The position numbers were made by a program, and so were the translations under genes. 64,000 bases of DNA, taken from positions 173,673,624 to 173,737,623 of the forward strand of contig CM057461.1 of assembly GCA_030035585.1 (NCBI GenBank), written 5' to 3'. Positions 32,785-43,130 of this stretch are shown here, piece after piece. How positions within the stretch are numbered: the stretch's first letter is position 1; the number at the start of each line of letters is the position of its first letter. This DNA comes from Dugong dugon. Lineage: Eukaryota > Chordata > Mammalia > Sirenia > Dugongidae. The notes under the pieces are model-generated. The model was not told the origin of the DNA, ran no database searches, and was given only the letters and a program-made list of their open reading frames with translations.

Positions 32785-33844
32785 ACATATTTTAGGGTCT
32801 CCTATACGAATTATTTGTTTTCTAATTCTATGGTATTTTTAAAATCCTGTCGTATTTGTTTTAAAAGGGAATGTGCTGCTTTCAACCTCTGCTTTGGTCT
32901 GATATATATCATGTGATTAAATACTTTTTCTCATCATGGTTATATATAAAATTTGATGATATTGCTCTGAATGCACAAATATTACTCCTGTAGAATGATT
33001 TCTAAAATGGTTCCACTCCTTCCTGATCTTTCATGTAATAAAAATGGAGTTGTATGTGCATATGCACAAACACACATGCATTGTTTCTTTACAAATACGG
33101 GTCTGTGCTCCATTCCTCAGTGAGGATATTTTGTGTATCTTCCAACTTTTTCCTAAGATGCTACGGAAAGTAAACATCCTCTGGGTAAGTCTTGTTGAAT
33201 CAGATGCTTCACTGCAGAAACTCAGTAGCTGTTCTCTGCATCTTAATGAAAGTGGCTAAGGACCCTAGTGGATAGCAAATACTCCGATGGAAAAAAAAAA
33301 AAACTCTTGCTCCTTTATTTCTTCCTTATTATAACAAAATACAATATTTGTTAGTTGGTACAATCGGCCAAAGGCTAACTACAAATAAAGTTTGCAATTA
33401 AAATTAAACATGTAGAATGCTTTTTCTTTTTAACAGATTGGCGATGCTGAAAAACTGAAGGAAGGAGATAGAAACTTAATTTATGGTTTTGACAATAAAA
33501 TCAGGAGGGAAAAAGCTAATAAGGGATCCTTTCTTATTTGATGATAGTGCCAGTGGACATGTAAACAATACCCAGATTTATCAGAGAGAACATAAGTGGT
33601 CTTAAGTTCAGGATCATGCTGGTATCCAGATGAACACAAGTAAGCAATCTACGGTGGCAACTTTGAAAAGTTGAGCCCAGCACAGGAACATAAATAAGGA
33701 GGAGATGAGATAAAAGGAATTTTCTCCAAGGGACAGACCAGATTCTTGTTAGAATACCATGACAATTTTTAGAGGGATGGATAGCTTGAGTATGGTTAAA
33801 AATAGAAGATTTAAATGCCTAAGTATCTGGAAAATGAGAGCATG
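32785..33844. other. unique DNA
   Basis: No recognised repeat. A 71-codon plus-strand frame (33,044-33,259) has no family signature. A 13-base A run ends at about 33,303. Confidence 0.45.
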
Positions 33845-34080
33845 TAAGGCAGAGTTTTTCAACCTTGGCACTATTGGCATCTTAGACTAGATACTTCTTT
33901 GTTTTGGGAATCTGTGTAGTGTCAGATGCTTAACAGCATAGAGTCCTGAGTCCTCTACCCATTAGATGCTAGTAGCACAACCCCACCCTCCACCCCCAGT
34001 TATGACAATCAAATATGTGTCAAGATATTGCCAGTTGTCCTCTGGGGGCTGGGGAATCCAAGTTGAGAACCACTGCCTTA
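33845..34080. mobile_element. hAT-Charlie MITE (MER5-like), near complete
   Basis: Ends agagtttttcaaccttgg and gttgagaaccactgcc are inverted. Inside are ctctacccattagatgct, aaccccaccctccacccccag, ttatgacaatcaaatatgtg and ttgtcctctgggggctgg. It is the same family as the fragment at the left window edge. Confidence 0.75.
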
Positions 34081-34142
34081 AGGGAGCTATTATCACTAAT
34101 TTAGGCTGAAGGCAAAAGAGAAATTGGATAATACTTGATTCT

Positions 34143-35752
34143 GTCAATTTGTCGTACTGTGGGGGCTTGCATGTTGCTGTGATGCTGGAAGCTATACCAC
34201 CGGTATTTAGATACCAGCAGGGTCACCCATAGAGGACAGGTTTCAGCTGAGCTTGCTGACTAAGACTAGAAAGAAGGATCTGCAGTCTACTTCTGAAAAG
34301 AATTAGCCAATGAAAACCTTATGAATAGCAGCAAAACATCGTCTGATATAGTGCCGGAAGATGAATACCCCCAGGTTGGAAGGCACTCAAAAGATGACCA
34401 AGGAAGAGCTGCCTCCTCAAAGTAGAGTTGACTTCAATGACATGGATTGCTGATGTGGCACTACTCAAAGTAAGACGAAACAGCTGCAAATATCCATTAA
34501 TAATTGGAATGTGGAACATATGAAGTATGAATCTAGGAAAATTGGAAATCATCAAAAATGAAATGGAATGCATAAACATCAACATCCTAGGCATTAGTGA
34601 GCTGAAATGGACTGGTATGGGCCATTTTGAATCAGATAATCATATGGTTTACTATGCTAGGAATAACAACTTGAAGAGGAATGGCTTTGCAGTCATCATC
34701 AAAAAGAACATTTCATGATAAATCCTGAAGGACAACGCTGTCAGTGATAGGATAATATCCGCATGCCTACAAGGAAAACCAGTTAATATGACTACTATTC
34801 AAATTTATGCACCAACCACTAAGGCCAAAGATGAAGAAATTGAAGATTTTTACCAGCTTCTGCAGTCTGAAATTGATCGAACATGCAATCAAGATGTATT
34901 GATAATTACTGGTGATTGGAATGAGAAAGCTGGAAACAAAGAAGGATCGGGAGTTGGAAAATAAGGCCTTGGTGATAGAAACGATGCCGGAGATCGCCAG
35001 CATAAACGGAGACTATACCCATGGACCTCGCCAGATGGAATACACAGGAATCAAATCGAGTACGTCTGTGGAAAGAGACAGTGGTAAAGCTCAATATCAT
35101 CAGTCAGAACAAGGCCAGGGGACAACTGTAGAAAAGACCGTCAATTGCTCATATGCAAGTTCAAGTTAAACTGAAGAAAATTAGAACAAGTCCAAGGGAG
35201 CCTAAGTATGACCTTGAGTATATCCCACCTAAATAGATTTGACACTTTGAACACTGATGACCAAAGACCAGATGAGTTGCGGATGATATCAAGGACATCA
35301 TACGTGAAGAAAGCAAGAAGTCTTTAAAAAGACAGGAAAGAAACAAAATACCAAAATGGATGTCAAAAAAGATTCTGAAACTTGCTCTTGAAAGTCGAGT
35401 AGCTAAAGCAATGGACTATACCATGGACTGCCAAAAGAACAAACAAATCTGTCTTGGAAGAAGTACAACCAGATGCTCCTCAGAAGCAAGGATGGCAAGA
35501 CTACGTCTTATGTAGTTTGGACATGTTGTCAGGAGGGATCAGTCCCTGGAGAAGGACATCATGCTCGGTAAAGGACAGGGTCAGCGAAAAAGAGGAAGAC
35601 CCTCAACAAAATGGATTGACACAGTGGCTGCGGCAATGGGCTCAAGCATAACTACGATTGTGAGCATGGCAAAGGACCAGGCCGTGTTTCATTCTGTGGT
35701 GCATAGGGTCACTATGAGTCAGAAGCAACTCGACGGCACCTTACAACAACAA
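34143..35752 (+). mobile_element. RTE-clade LINE with both termini, internally deleted, perfect TSD
   Basis: The copy begins in the RTE 5' region, includes the endonuclease domain and ends at the 3' tail (gacggcaccttacaacaac). It is flanked by the identical 14-mer taatacttgattct at 34,129-34,142 and 35,753-35,766. It is only 1.6 kb. The main gap removes the whole RT palm between about 35,411 and the next base; smaller gaps occur near 34,452 and 34,996. The endonuclease GDWN motif sits at about 34,911-34,922. Frames are also broken by point changes. Confidence 0.92.
34527..34718 (+). pseudogene. RTE endonuclease N-terminal fragment
   Basis: The 63-codon frame MNLGKLEIIKNEMECINI, then ILGISELKWTG and GFAVIIKKNIS, is the start of the AP-like endonuclease that nicks target DNA. 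The Glu of the ISELKW motif is one of the metal-binding residues of this fold. The frame stops before the GDWN motif, which lies about 190 bases downstream. Confidence 0.85.
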
Positions 35753-35766
35753 TAATACTTGATTCT

Positions 35767-36538
35767 TGTATAGAAGATACTAATAACAGCTTTCCCATTC
35801 CACCAAAGCACAAATCAAAAGCAAATAGGATAAAAAACAGAGTTGGGCAAGTAGATCTTTCAAGTAGTTACAACGCATCTCAACTGATAGATTGCTAAGT
35901 AGGTATCCATGAAAAATATGATTCTGAGGTTAAAATATTACCTGTCAGTGAAGCAGAATTTCTTTAAAAATTGTGACATTATACCTATTTTATTTTATTA
36001 TTTTATTGATTTTAATGATTTATAAAAATTTAAATATTAAATACTTCAAACATGTACTAACTTTAATAAAATAATACATAATTCCCACAAACCAGCCACT
36101 CAGATTTAGCAATATTTGTCATATTTACCTCAAATATGCTTCTTCCCTGGATTGATAAATTAATTAATTTGAAATATTGTACTGTAGTTGCATGTAGAGC
36201 ATTTGTCCTCCTCCGTCTTCAGACTGTCCCTCCCTGCCCAGGGGAATCAATATCCTGAAGATGGTTAATATTCTTTCCGTGTATATTTTTATTTTACATT
36301 TTGACTATGTTTATTTATATACCCAGGACAATGTATAATGTTGTCATTTGTGTCTGTGTGTGTTTTTACACACATTTCTCCATGTGTATCTCTTTTATGT
36401 TTATTTTTTATTCAGTTTTATGTTTGCAAGCTTTATTTATGTTGACATATGTAGACATTTTCACAGGTAGTTGCAATAAAACAATGTAAAGCAATTAAGA
36501 TGAACACACCAGTTTAATCACTTATAAATAGCACAGCT
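35767..36538. other. unique AT-rich DNA
   Basis: No recognised repeat. A tgtgtctgtgtgtg patch near 36,350 is the only low-complexity piece. Confidence 0.45.
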
Positions 36539-36549
36539 ACAGACAAAAT

Positions 36550-36721
36550 GGAGCCCTGGTGGGACAGTGGTCAAGATCTCGACTGTTAACCAAAAGGTTG
36601 GCAGCTCGAATCCACCAGTCGCCCCTTGGAAAACCTGTGGGGCAGTTCTACTCTGCTCTATAGGGTTGTATGAGTCCAAATTGACTTGACAGCAATGAGT
36701 TTTTTGTTTTGTTTTGTTTTT
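36550..36721 (+). mobile_element. AfroSINE, short form, perfect 11-bp TSD
   Basis: Head gagccctggtgggacagtgg, then caccagtcgccccttggaaa, tail with a (TTTTG)n run. The flanks acagacaaaat at 36,539-36,549 and 36,722-36,732 are identical, which marks this as one of the youngest SINEs of the window. Confidence 0.95.
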
Positions 36722-36732
36722 ACAGACAAAAT

Positions 36733-39410
36733 AAAGGAAGTGTACAGGGCTGTTTAGTTCACTAATAGCCTGAATTTGGCAGCCAGCTACAATATGAGGA
36801 TATCAGAATTGGAAATGTGTGATCTATCCATGGCTCTGATGTATATAGGAAAGAGAACTAGAGCATAGTCAGGAAAATATTCAACCTCTTTCCACCTTTA
36901 ACTTTCTAGGATCTGAGATAGATGTAGCAGCCAGAGGCCACAGTCCCTATGTGGGCAGAAAAGCTAGACTCCCCATGGGGGAGACGAGACATGGTGAGCC
37001 TTTCCAGTTTTGAAAAGGAAATACAGGGGAAAGCCACTGGGAAGGGGGCCAGCACAGAGCAGCAGCCTGTGTGTGACTAACCAGTGGCTTAGTTCTGTGT
37101 TGGCCTGTCTTGGGCAACTTTGGCCTGGTAGACCCGGAACATGAAGTCCAAGGCAGAGGCATTACAGATGTCTGAGAGCTGGAGACCTTTATGGGAGAAA
37201 GGAGCAATGTCTGGGGCTTAGCCTTGGGTTCAGAGAGACTGAGAATAATGAGCACTGACCACTACAAAGGATAGAAACAACATGGAGAGAGAAGAAGCAA
37301 CTCCTGTGATCATGATTGGAGGTCCTACCAGTGCAAACTGGTGCTCCAGGTTAACAGGCATGGACAACTGCAACAGAGCCTCTTCTTGAGCTACTTTAGG
37401 ACTCTGCCCAGGGTGGAAGACACCTGGAGGAGGCTGAGGGTCCAGTATGTCCACTGATGGACACTTGAGTGAGAGGCTGTTGTTTTATTGCTATTACTGT
37501 GATCCACTCTCCTTGATTTAAAGCCTTCAGAAGGGTGGAACCTGGAAAAACACTTGAAATTCTCAGAAGCAGGGAGTTTTTATGGGTAATTCTTCATATC
37601 TGATGACTTGCTTTTTGATGTTAAAACTCCTTGGAAAATGAACCTTTGGTTTAAAGCTCATTATAACCAAGTGGTCCAAGAAGATTTCCTTAGCATGCCC
37701 CCTTATTCTTATTAGATAACCCTTTGTTAATGTCTTAGTGGCAAGAAGGAATAATTTCCAAATTCAAGACTGTCTTCTAAAATGAATTTAGGATGCTACG
37801 TTAGTTTGGGCTCCCTACAAAAACAAGCCTACGGTAATAGCTTTCATGTTGGTGGTTTGTTTGGGAAATGGTTTCAAGGAGCAGGAAGGAAAGAATGGAG
37901 AGAATGAACAAGAGATGGAAGAAAAGCTAAAATAAATGTACATTACCAAGTTGGTCACTGGCTCGATCCTGCCATGACCTCCCCAGGTCCGTTATAGGAT
38001 TGTTCACAGAAGAGATCAATCTATGGGCTCCTTTCCCATTAGTGAAGGGTTCTTAACTGTAGCCTGCTCCCAGGTTGTGCAGGTGTGAATGCTGAGCAGG
38101 TTCCTGTGAAGGGCCCATGTAACACAGAAGACTCAAGTGGAAAGTAAGAGATCCCTGGAACAAATGAAGTGACGTTCTCTCCAGTTACACATGGACTAAG
38201 CAGGATGCCACAGCAATGACAAGAATAAAAGCTGGGCAAAAGGCACGTGAGGCAGGGCACAAAAGGTACTCCGATGCAAATACTGAATTTTAAAGATCAA
38301 ATTTACAGACCAACTGCAAGTTTTACAATTCTGATTTCTGATTTTGGTCAAAGGCCAAATATATATCTTCAAATTTTAATTTTGGGAAAAAATTTACCTT
38401 GAATTGAACATTCTTTTTTGTTGTTGTTGTTCAGTCCAAAATAGTCTTTACCAAAGAGATCTGTAGTAGATCACTTCTGGTTGGAGACAAATTCTTAAAT
38501 TACAGTGATTTTTGGACTTGGATAAAACAGAGAGTAGTGGCAGTATAAGTTAATTAAGGTAAATTATTAGAGCAGACAGCATTTTATGAAAAGATTGTAA
38601 CAGATTTATCAGTAATGATTTTTGCATGGCTGGTAATCAGGATCCAGATAAATAGTACAGATCTTATCCTGAACCAAGAGCATTCAGGAACTGAGTCTAT
38701 CAAATGATCATCAGGACTGATATGAGTGTGATATAAGCCTGTAACTATGAACAGAAAATCTTACAGTTACATTCTGCAAATTCATCTTTCAATAGGCAGA
38801 GAGAATGCCACTGTTCATTTCCTCTCCATAAGGCAGCTGTGACCCAAGAGATGTAGTTCAAAATGCTGATGGATGTCCTCCAATGCCCCACCTGCTGTCC
38901 TGTCTAATTTAAAAGTGGCCCAGTGCATTTCATCATGGAAGAAAAGAGAAAATAGGAAGAGAAATAAAATGAGCTCAAAAATGTTTTGTTGCTAACCCAG
39001 CAAGTACACTGATCAATAGGGTACAGAACCAAATGTAGTAAACTCTAAGTCAAATGCTCTTTCAGAATACTTCATCATTTTTGCCAGCCTCGTGCAGTGC
39101 TCAAATTGGGAAATGTTTCATATGATCGCAGATACAGCAAAGTTCTTGAACTTTGAGTATAATTGAGAGTTCCAAGAAAAGTGAAAAGTCTGGGAAATTC
39201 ATCCCAAAGTTAGCATCATAAGAGACAAAAATAGGTATACACTTTCTTATGAGCAACTATCTCTTTTATTCTCAGTGAAGCAGAAATCAAACCAATGTTT
39301 ACGATGTTTTTATGCCTTTAATCGGTTTTAAAGAATTAAAATAAATGGTGATGTCTTAAAACAGCACCAATTAACAGTCTTGTTACAGTGAATAAACGTT
39401 GTATCAGATT
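36733..39410. other. unique DNA with a GC-richer patch
   Basis: The part 36,900-37,450 is richer in GC and purines than its surroundings and has two overlapping minus-strand frames (102 and 74 codons), which may reflect an old LTR or repeat. A possible ancient repeat starts near 37,800 (gttagtttgggctccctaca). No exon was recognised; 38,300-39,400 is AT-rich. Confidence 0.4.
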
Positions 39411-39558
39411 AATCACTGGACTTTTTATTTTTTTATTGTACTTCAGGTGAAGGCTTACAGAACAAATAGTTTCTCCTGAAACAGTAGTACACATATTGTT
39501 TTATGACATTGGTTAACAACCCCACAACATGTCAACCCTCTAACTTCTCAACCTTTTC

Positions 39559-41254
39559 TTTTTTTTTTTTTTTTTTTTTTGGTAAAGATATACATAGCCA
39601 AAGATACACCATTTCAAAAATTTCTACATGCACAGTTCAGTGACATCGACTGCGCTCTCCCAATTGTGCTGCTATTCTCACTTTAGATGAAGACTTACAG
39701 AACAAAATAGTTTCTCATTTAACAGTTAGTACACATGTTGCCCTATGACAATGGTTAACAACCTCACAACACATCAACACTATCCTTACTCAACCTTGGG
39801 TTCCCTATCACCAGCTTTCTTGTCCCCTTCTGCCTTCTGACCCTTGTCCCTGGACTGCTGTGCCTCATTAGTCCCATTTGGTTTTATGGGGCTTTCCACA
39901 CCCCAGCTGAACAGTGAACCTCGGAAATGACTTCACCACTGAGCTAAAAGGGTGTCTGGGGGCCATACTCTCAGGGTTTCTCTAGTCTCCCTTAGGCCAG
40001 TAAATGTGGTCTTTTTTTGTGGGTTAGAATTTTGTTCTACATTCTTCTCCAGCTCTGTCCAGAACCCTCTGTTATGATCCTGGTCACAGCAGTCAGTGGT
40101 GGTAGCTAGGCACCATCTAGCTGTACTGGACTCAGTCTGGTGGAGGCCTTGGTAGCTGTGGACAATTAGTCCTTCGGACTAATCTTTTCCTTGTATCCTG
40201 TTCTCGTCATTCTCCCTTGCTTCTGAAGGGATGAGACCAGTGGAGTATCTTACATGGCTGCTCACAGGCTTTTAAGACCCCAGACGCTACCCACCAAGGT
40301 AGAATGTAGAGCACTGTCTTTATAAACTGTGTTATGCCGATTGAGCTAGATGTTCCCCGAGACCATGGTCCCCAGAGCCCTCCGCCCGGCAATTCGGTCC
40401 CTCAGGGAGTTTGGATGTGTCTATGGAGCTTCCATGACATTTCCATGTACAAGTTGTGCTGGTTTCCCCTGTACTGTGTACTGTCTCACCTTTCACCCAA
40501 GATACCACTTATCTATCACCTATTTAATATTTTCCCCCCACCTCTCCCATCCCTGGTAACCAACAAAGATTGTTACATTTTGTGTGTGAACTTTTTCATG
40601 GGTTTTTACAATAGAGGTCTCATACAATATTTGTCCTTTTGTGATTGACTTATTTCACTCAGCATAATGTCCTCCAGTTTCATCCATGTTATGAGATGCC
40701 TCACAGATTCATTGTTATTCTTTCTCGTTGCATAGTACTCCATTGTGTGTATGTACCATAGCTTGTTTAACCATTCATCTGTTGATGGGCATCTAGGTTG
40801 TTTCCATCATTTTGCTATTGTGAACAATGCTGCCATGAACATAGGTGTGCATATGTCTATTCGAGTGACGACTCTTATTTCTCTAGGATATATTCCTAGG
40901 AGTGGGATTGCTGGATCGAATGGTATGTCTATTTCTAGCTTTCTGAGGAAATTCCATATCATTTTCCAAAATGGTTGTATCATTTTGCATTCCCACCAAC
41001 AGTGCATAAGAGTTCCCATCTCCCCGCAGCCCCTCCATCATTTGTTATTTCCAGTGTTTTTGATTCGTGCTGGTAATGCCAGGGTGAGATGGTATCTCAT
41101 TGTGGTTTTAATTTGCATTTCTCTAATGGCTAGTGATCGCGAGCATTTCTACAACAAAAAGACAAATAATCCTGTTAAAAAATGGGGCAAAGGAAATGAA
41201 CAGACACTTCACCAAAGAAGACATTCCAATGGCTAACAGACACATGAGGAAATG
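39559..41254 (-). mobile_element. L1 3' portion with 5' inversion (twin priming)
   Basis: A 22-base T run marks the poly(A) tail on the minus strand. The sense part (39,581-41,146) covers the 3' UTR and last ORF2 codons. The 108-base segment 41,147-41,254 is in the opposite orientation and ends (acatgaggaaatg) exactly where the sense part begins (gaaatgctcgcgatc in L1 orientation). That is the classic twin-priming signature. Confidence 0.75.
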
Positions 41255-41279
41255 AAAAAAAAAAATCCACAAACAAATG

Positions 41280-42360
41280 TAGCTCAGCACAGGGGAGTAA
41301 GAAGAACAAAGAAAACGTCAGCACCACAAAAAAAAGCACTACAAAATGACGGCAAAAAACTCACATCTATCAATAGTTACACTGAATGTAAATGGACTCA
41401 ATACACCCATAAGGAGACAGAGCGTGACAGAATGGATAAGAAAACAGGATCCATCAATACGCTGTCTACAGGAGACACACCTTAAAAACAAAGATCTGAA
41501 TTTATTACAAGTCAAAAGTTGGAAAAACGTATATCAAACTAACAACTACCAAAAAAGAGCAGGAGTGGCAATTCTAATCTCAGATATATAGATTTTAAAA
41601 TGAAATATACCATAAAAGACAAAGAAGGACACTATATAATGATTAAGGGACAATCCATCATGAAGACATAACCATAATAAACAACTACACACCCAATAAC
41701 AGGGCTCCAAAATACATAAAACAAACTCAAACAACACTGAAAAGAGAAATTGGCAGTTCCACAATAATAGTAGGAGACTTCAACACACCACTCTCAGTAA
41801 AGGACAGAAAAACTAAGAAGAAACTTAGCAAAGATACGGAAGACCTAAAGGGCACAATCAGCCAACTTGATTCATAGACATATATCGAACACTCCATCCA
41901 ACCACTGCAAAGTACACATTCTTTTCCAATGCAGATGGAACGTTCTCCAGAACAGACCACATCTTAGGCCACAGAGAAATCCTCAACAAGATCCACAACA
42001 TTGAGATAATTCAAAGTATCTTCTCTGACCACAACGCCATCAAGGTAGAAATTAACAACAGAAAGAGCAAGGAAAAAAATCAATTACAGGGAAACTGAAT
42101 AATACCCTGCTTACACATCACTGGGTAATAGAAGAAATCAGAGATGGAATCAAAAAATTCCTAGAATCAAATGAGAATGAAAACACATCATACAAAAACC
42201 TTTGGGACACGGCAAAGGCAGTCCTCAGAGGACAATTTATAGCAATAGATGCACACATCAAAAAGAAGAAAGGGACAAAATCAAAACATTAACTATAGAA
42301 CTCAAACAAATAGAAAGAGGATAGCAAAAAAAGCCCACAGCCATGGGAAGAAAGGAAATA
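41280..42360 (+). pseudogene. L1 ORF2 endonuclease domain remnant
   Basis: The first frame (41,346-41,591) starts MTAKNSHLSIVTLNVNGLN and includes SIRCLQETHLK, the Asn and Glu of the L1 endonuclease active site. Further motifs follow in other frames: GDFNTP (41,773-41,790) and SDHNAIK (about 42,024-42,044), the Asp and His catalytic region. Frameshifts and stops break it, and it stops near codon 340 of a ~1,250-codon protein. Confidence 0.88.
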
Positions 42361-43121
42361 GGTAGGTTCCAAGTCACACACAGCACCACCTGGCCAGAAC
42401 GGGCTCCCAACTCAAGAAAAGGAAAAGAAAACAAACAAACAATTCAAAACAAACAAACAAACAAAAGCCCTGGGATCCCACCAGCGCAGCAACCCAGACC
42501 AGGAAGCAGCTCCACACTCGAATGGAGCTCCGCAGCCCCTCAGGAAGAAGCAAGGATGGCACATGGAGCCAGGTATTTGAGCAAAAGGAGGGGGAGGTGG
42601 TGAGAGGTAAGGAAGAAATCGAAAGAAGTGGAAAAAAGCAACACCAGCAGCCAACAAATGGCACTCAGAGAGCTGGGGCATTCTGGTTGGTATAATCCAA
42701 GCGGCCGGTGTTTCCCGGACAAGAGATAGTGTGCGGGGGAAGAAGAGGAGGCCGCGTGGGGGTGAAGAAGGTTGGGGGTTGGGAAAGCGGATATCACAAA
42801 TTACTGGTTGTTTTGTCTCCCACTGGAAGCTCTGTGAAGCTGCTTTCTCATACCCCCTGTTTGCTGGTCTCCGATAAGAGTCCAAGATGTCGGATCCACG
42901 CTGCATTAGCTGGTAGGGGACCTCTGCATGAATCTCTCCTCGCTCTCTGTCTCTGTCAGTTTTCTCACTCCGTTTGGTGCTTGGCTGAGTTCTTTATCTC
43001 TTCATTTGATGTTTTAGGGTTTCAGGATTGTTGTATTCTCTGTTCGGCATAGTTTTTCGGATCTTTGCTGTGGAGGGACAGCGTGGTGCTTCTGCCTAGA
43101 GAGCCATTTTGCCGGAAGTCA
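42361..43121 (-). mobile_element. L1 5' UTR, sense on minus strand
   Basis: On the minus strand the piece begins gacttccggcaaaatggctc, the kind of 5' terminus found on mammalian L1s. It is GC-richer than the surroundings and carries no ORF1-like coiled coil. A (CAAA)n patch at 42,428-42,468 is near the inner end. The 164-codon minus-strand frame here (42,412-42,906) looks like an incidental opening in the UTR. Confidence 0.65.
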
Positions 43122-43130
43122 AATCACTGG

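Larger units (their letters stand above)
39420..43121 (-). mobile_element. rearranged L1 complex
   Basis: Piece order on the plus strand: L1 3' UTR end in reverse (39,429-39,558); T run (39,559-39,580); L1 3' UTR and ORF2 end in reverse (39,581-41,146); ORF2 C-terminal segment forward (41,147-41,254); ORF2 start forward (about 41,280-42,360); L1 5' UTR in reverse (about 42,361-43,120). The outer flanks share aatcactgg (39,411-39,419 and 43,122-43,130). No intact frame remains. At least two insertion events, or one with template jumping, are needed. Confidence 0.75.

Noticed and set aside
32677-32916. His/Thr repeat protein
   Set aside because: It is simply translation of the CA microsatellite.
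40745-41236. 163-codon plus-strand open frame
   Set aside because: It is the antisense of the L1 3' UTR and ORF2 end, running across the inversion junction at 41,147; not a gene.
42412-42906. 164-codon minus-strand open frame
   Set aside because: It lies in the L1 5' UTR in sense orientation and lacks ORF1 features such as a coiled coil; longer frames are expected by chance in GC-richer DNA.
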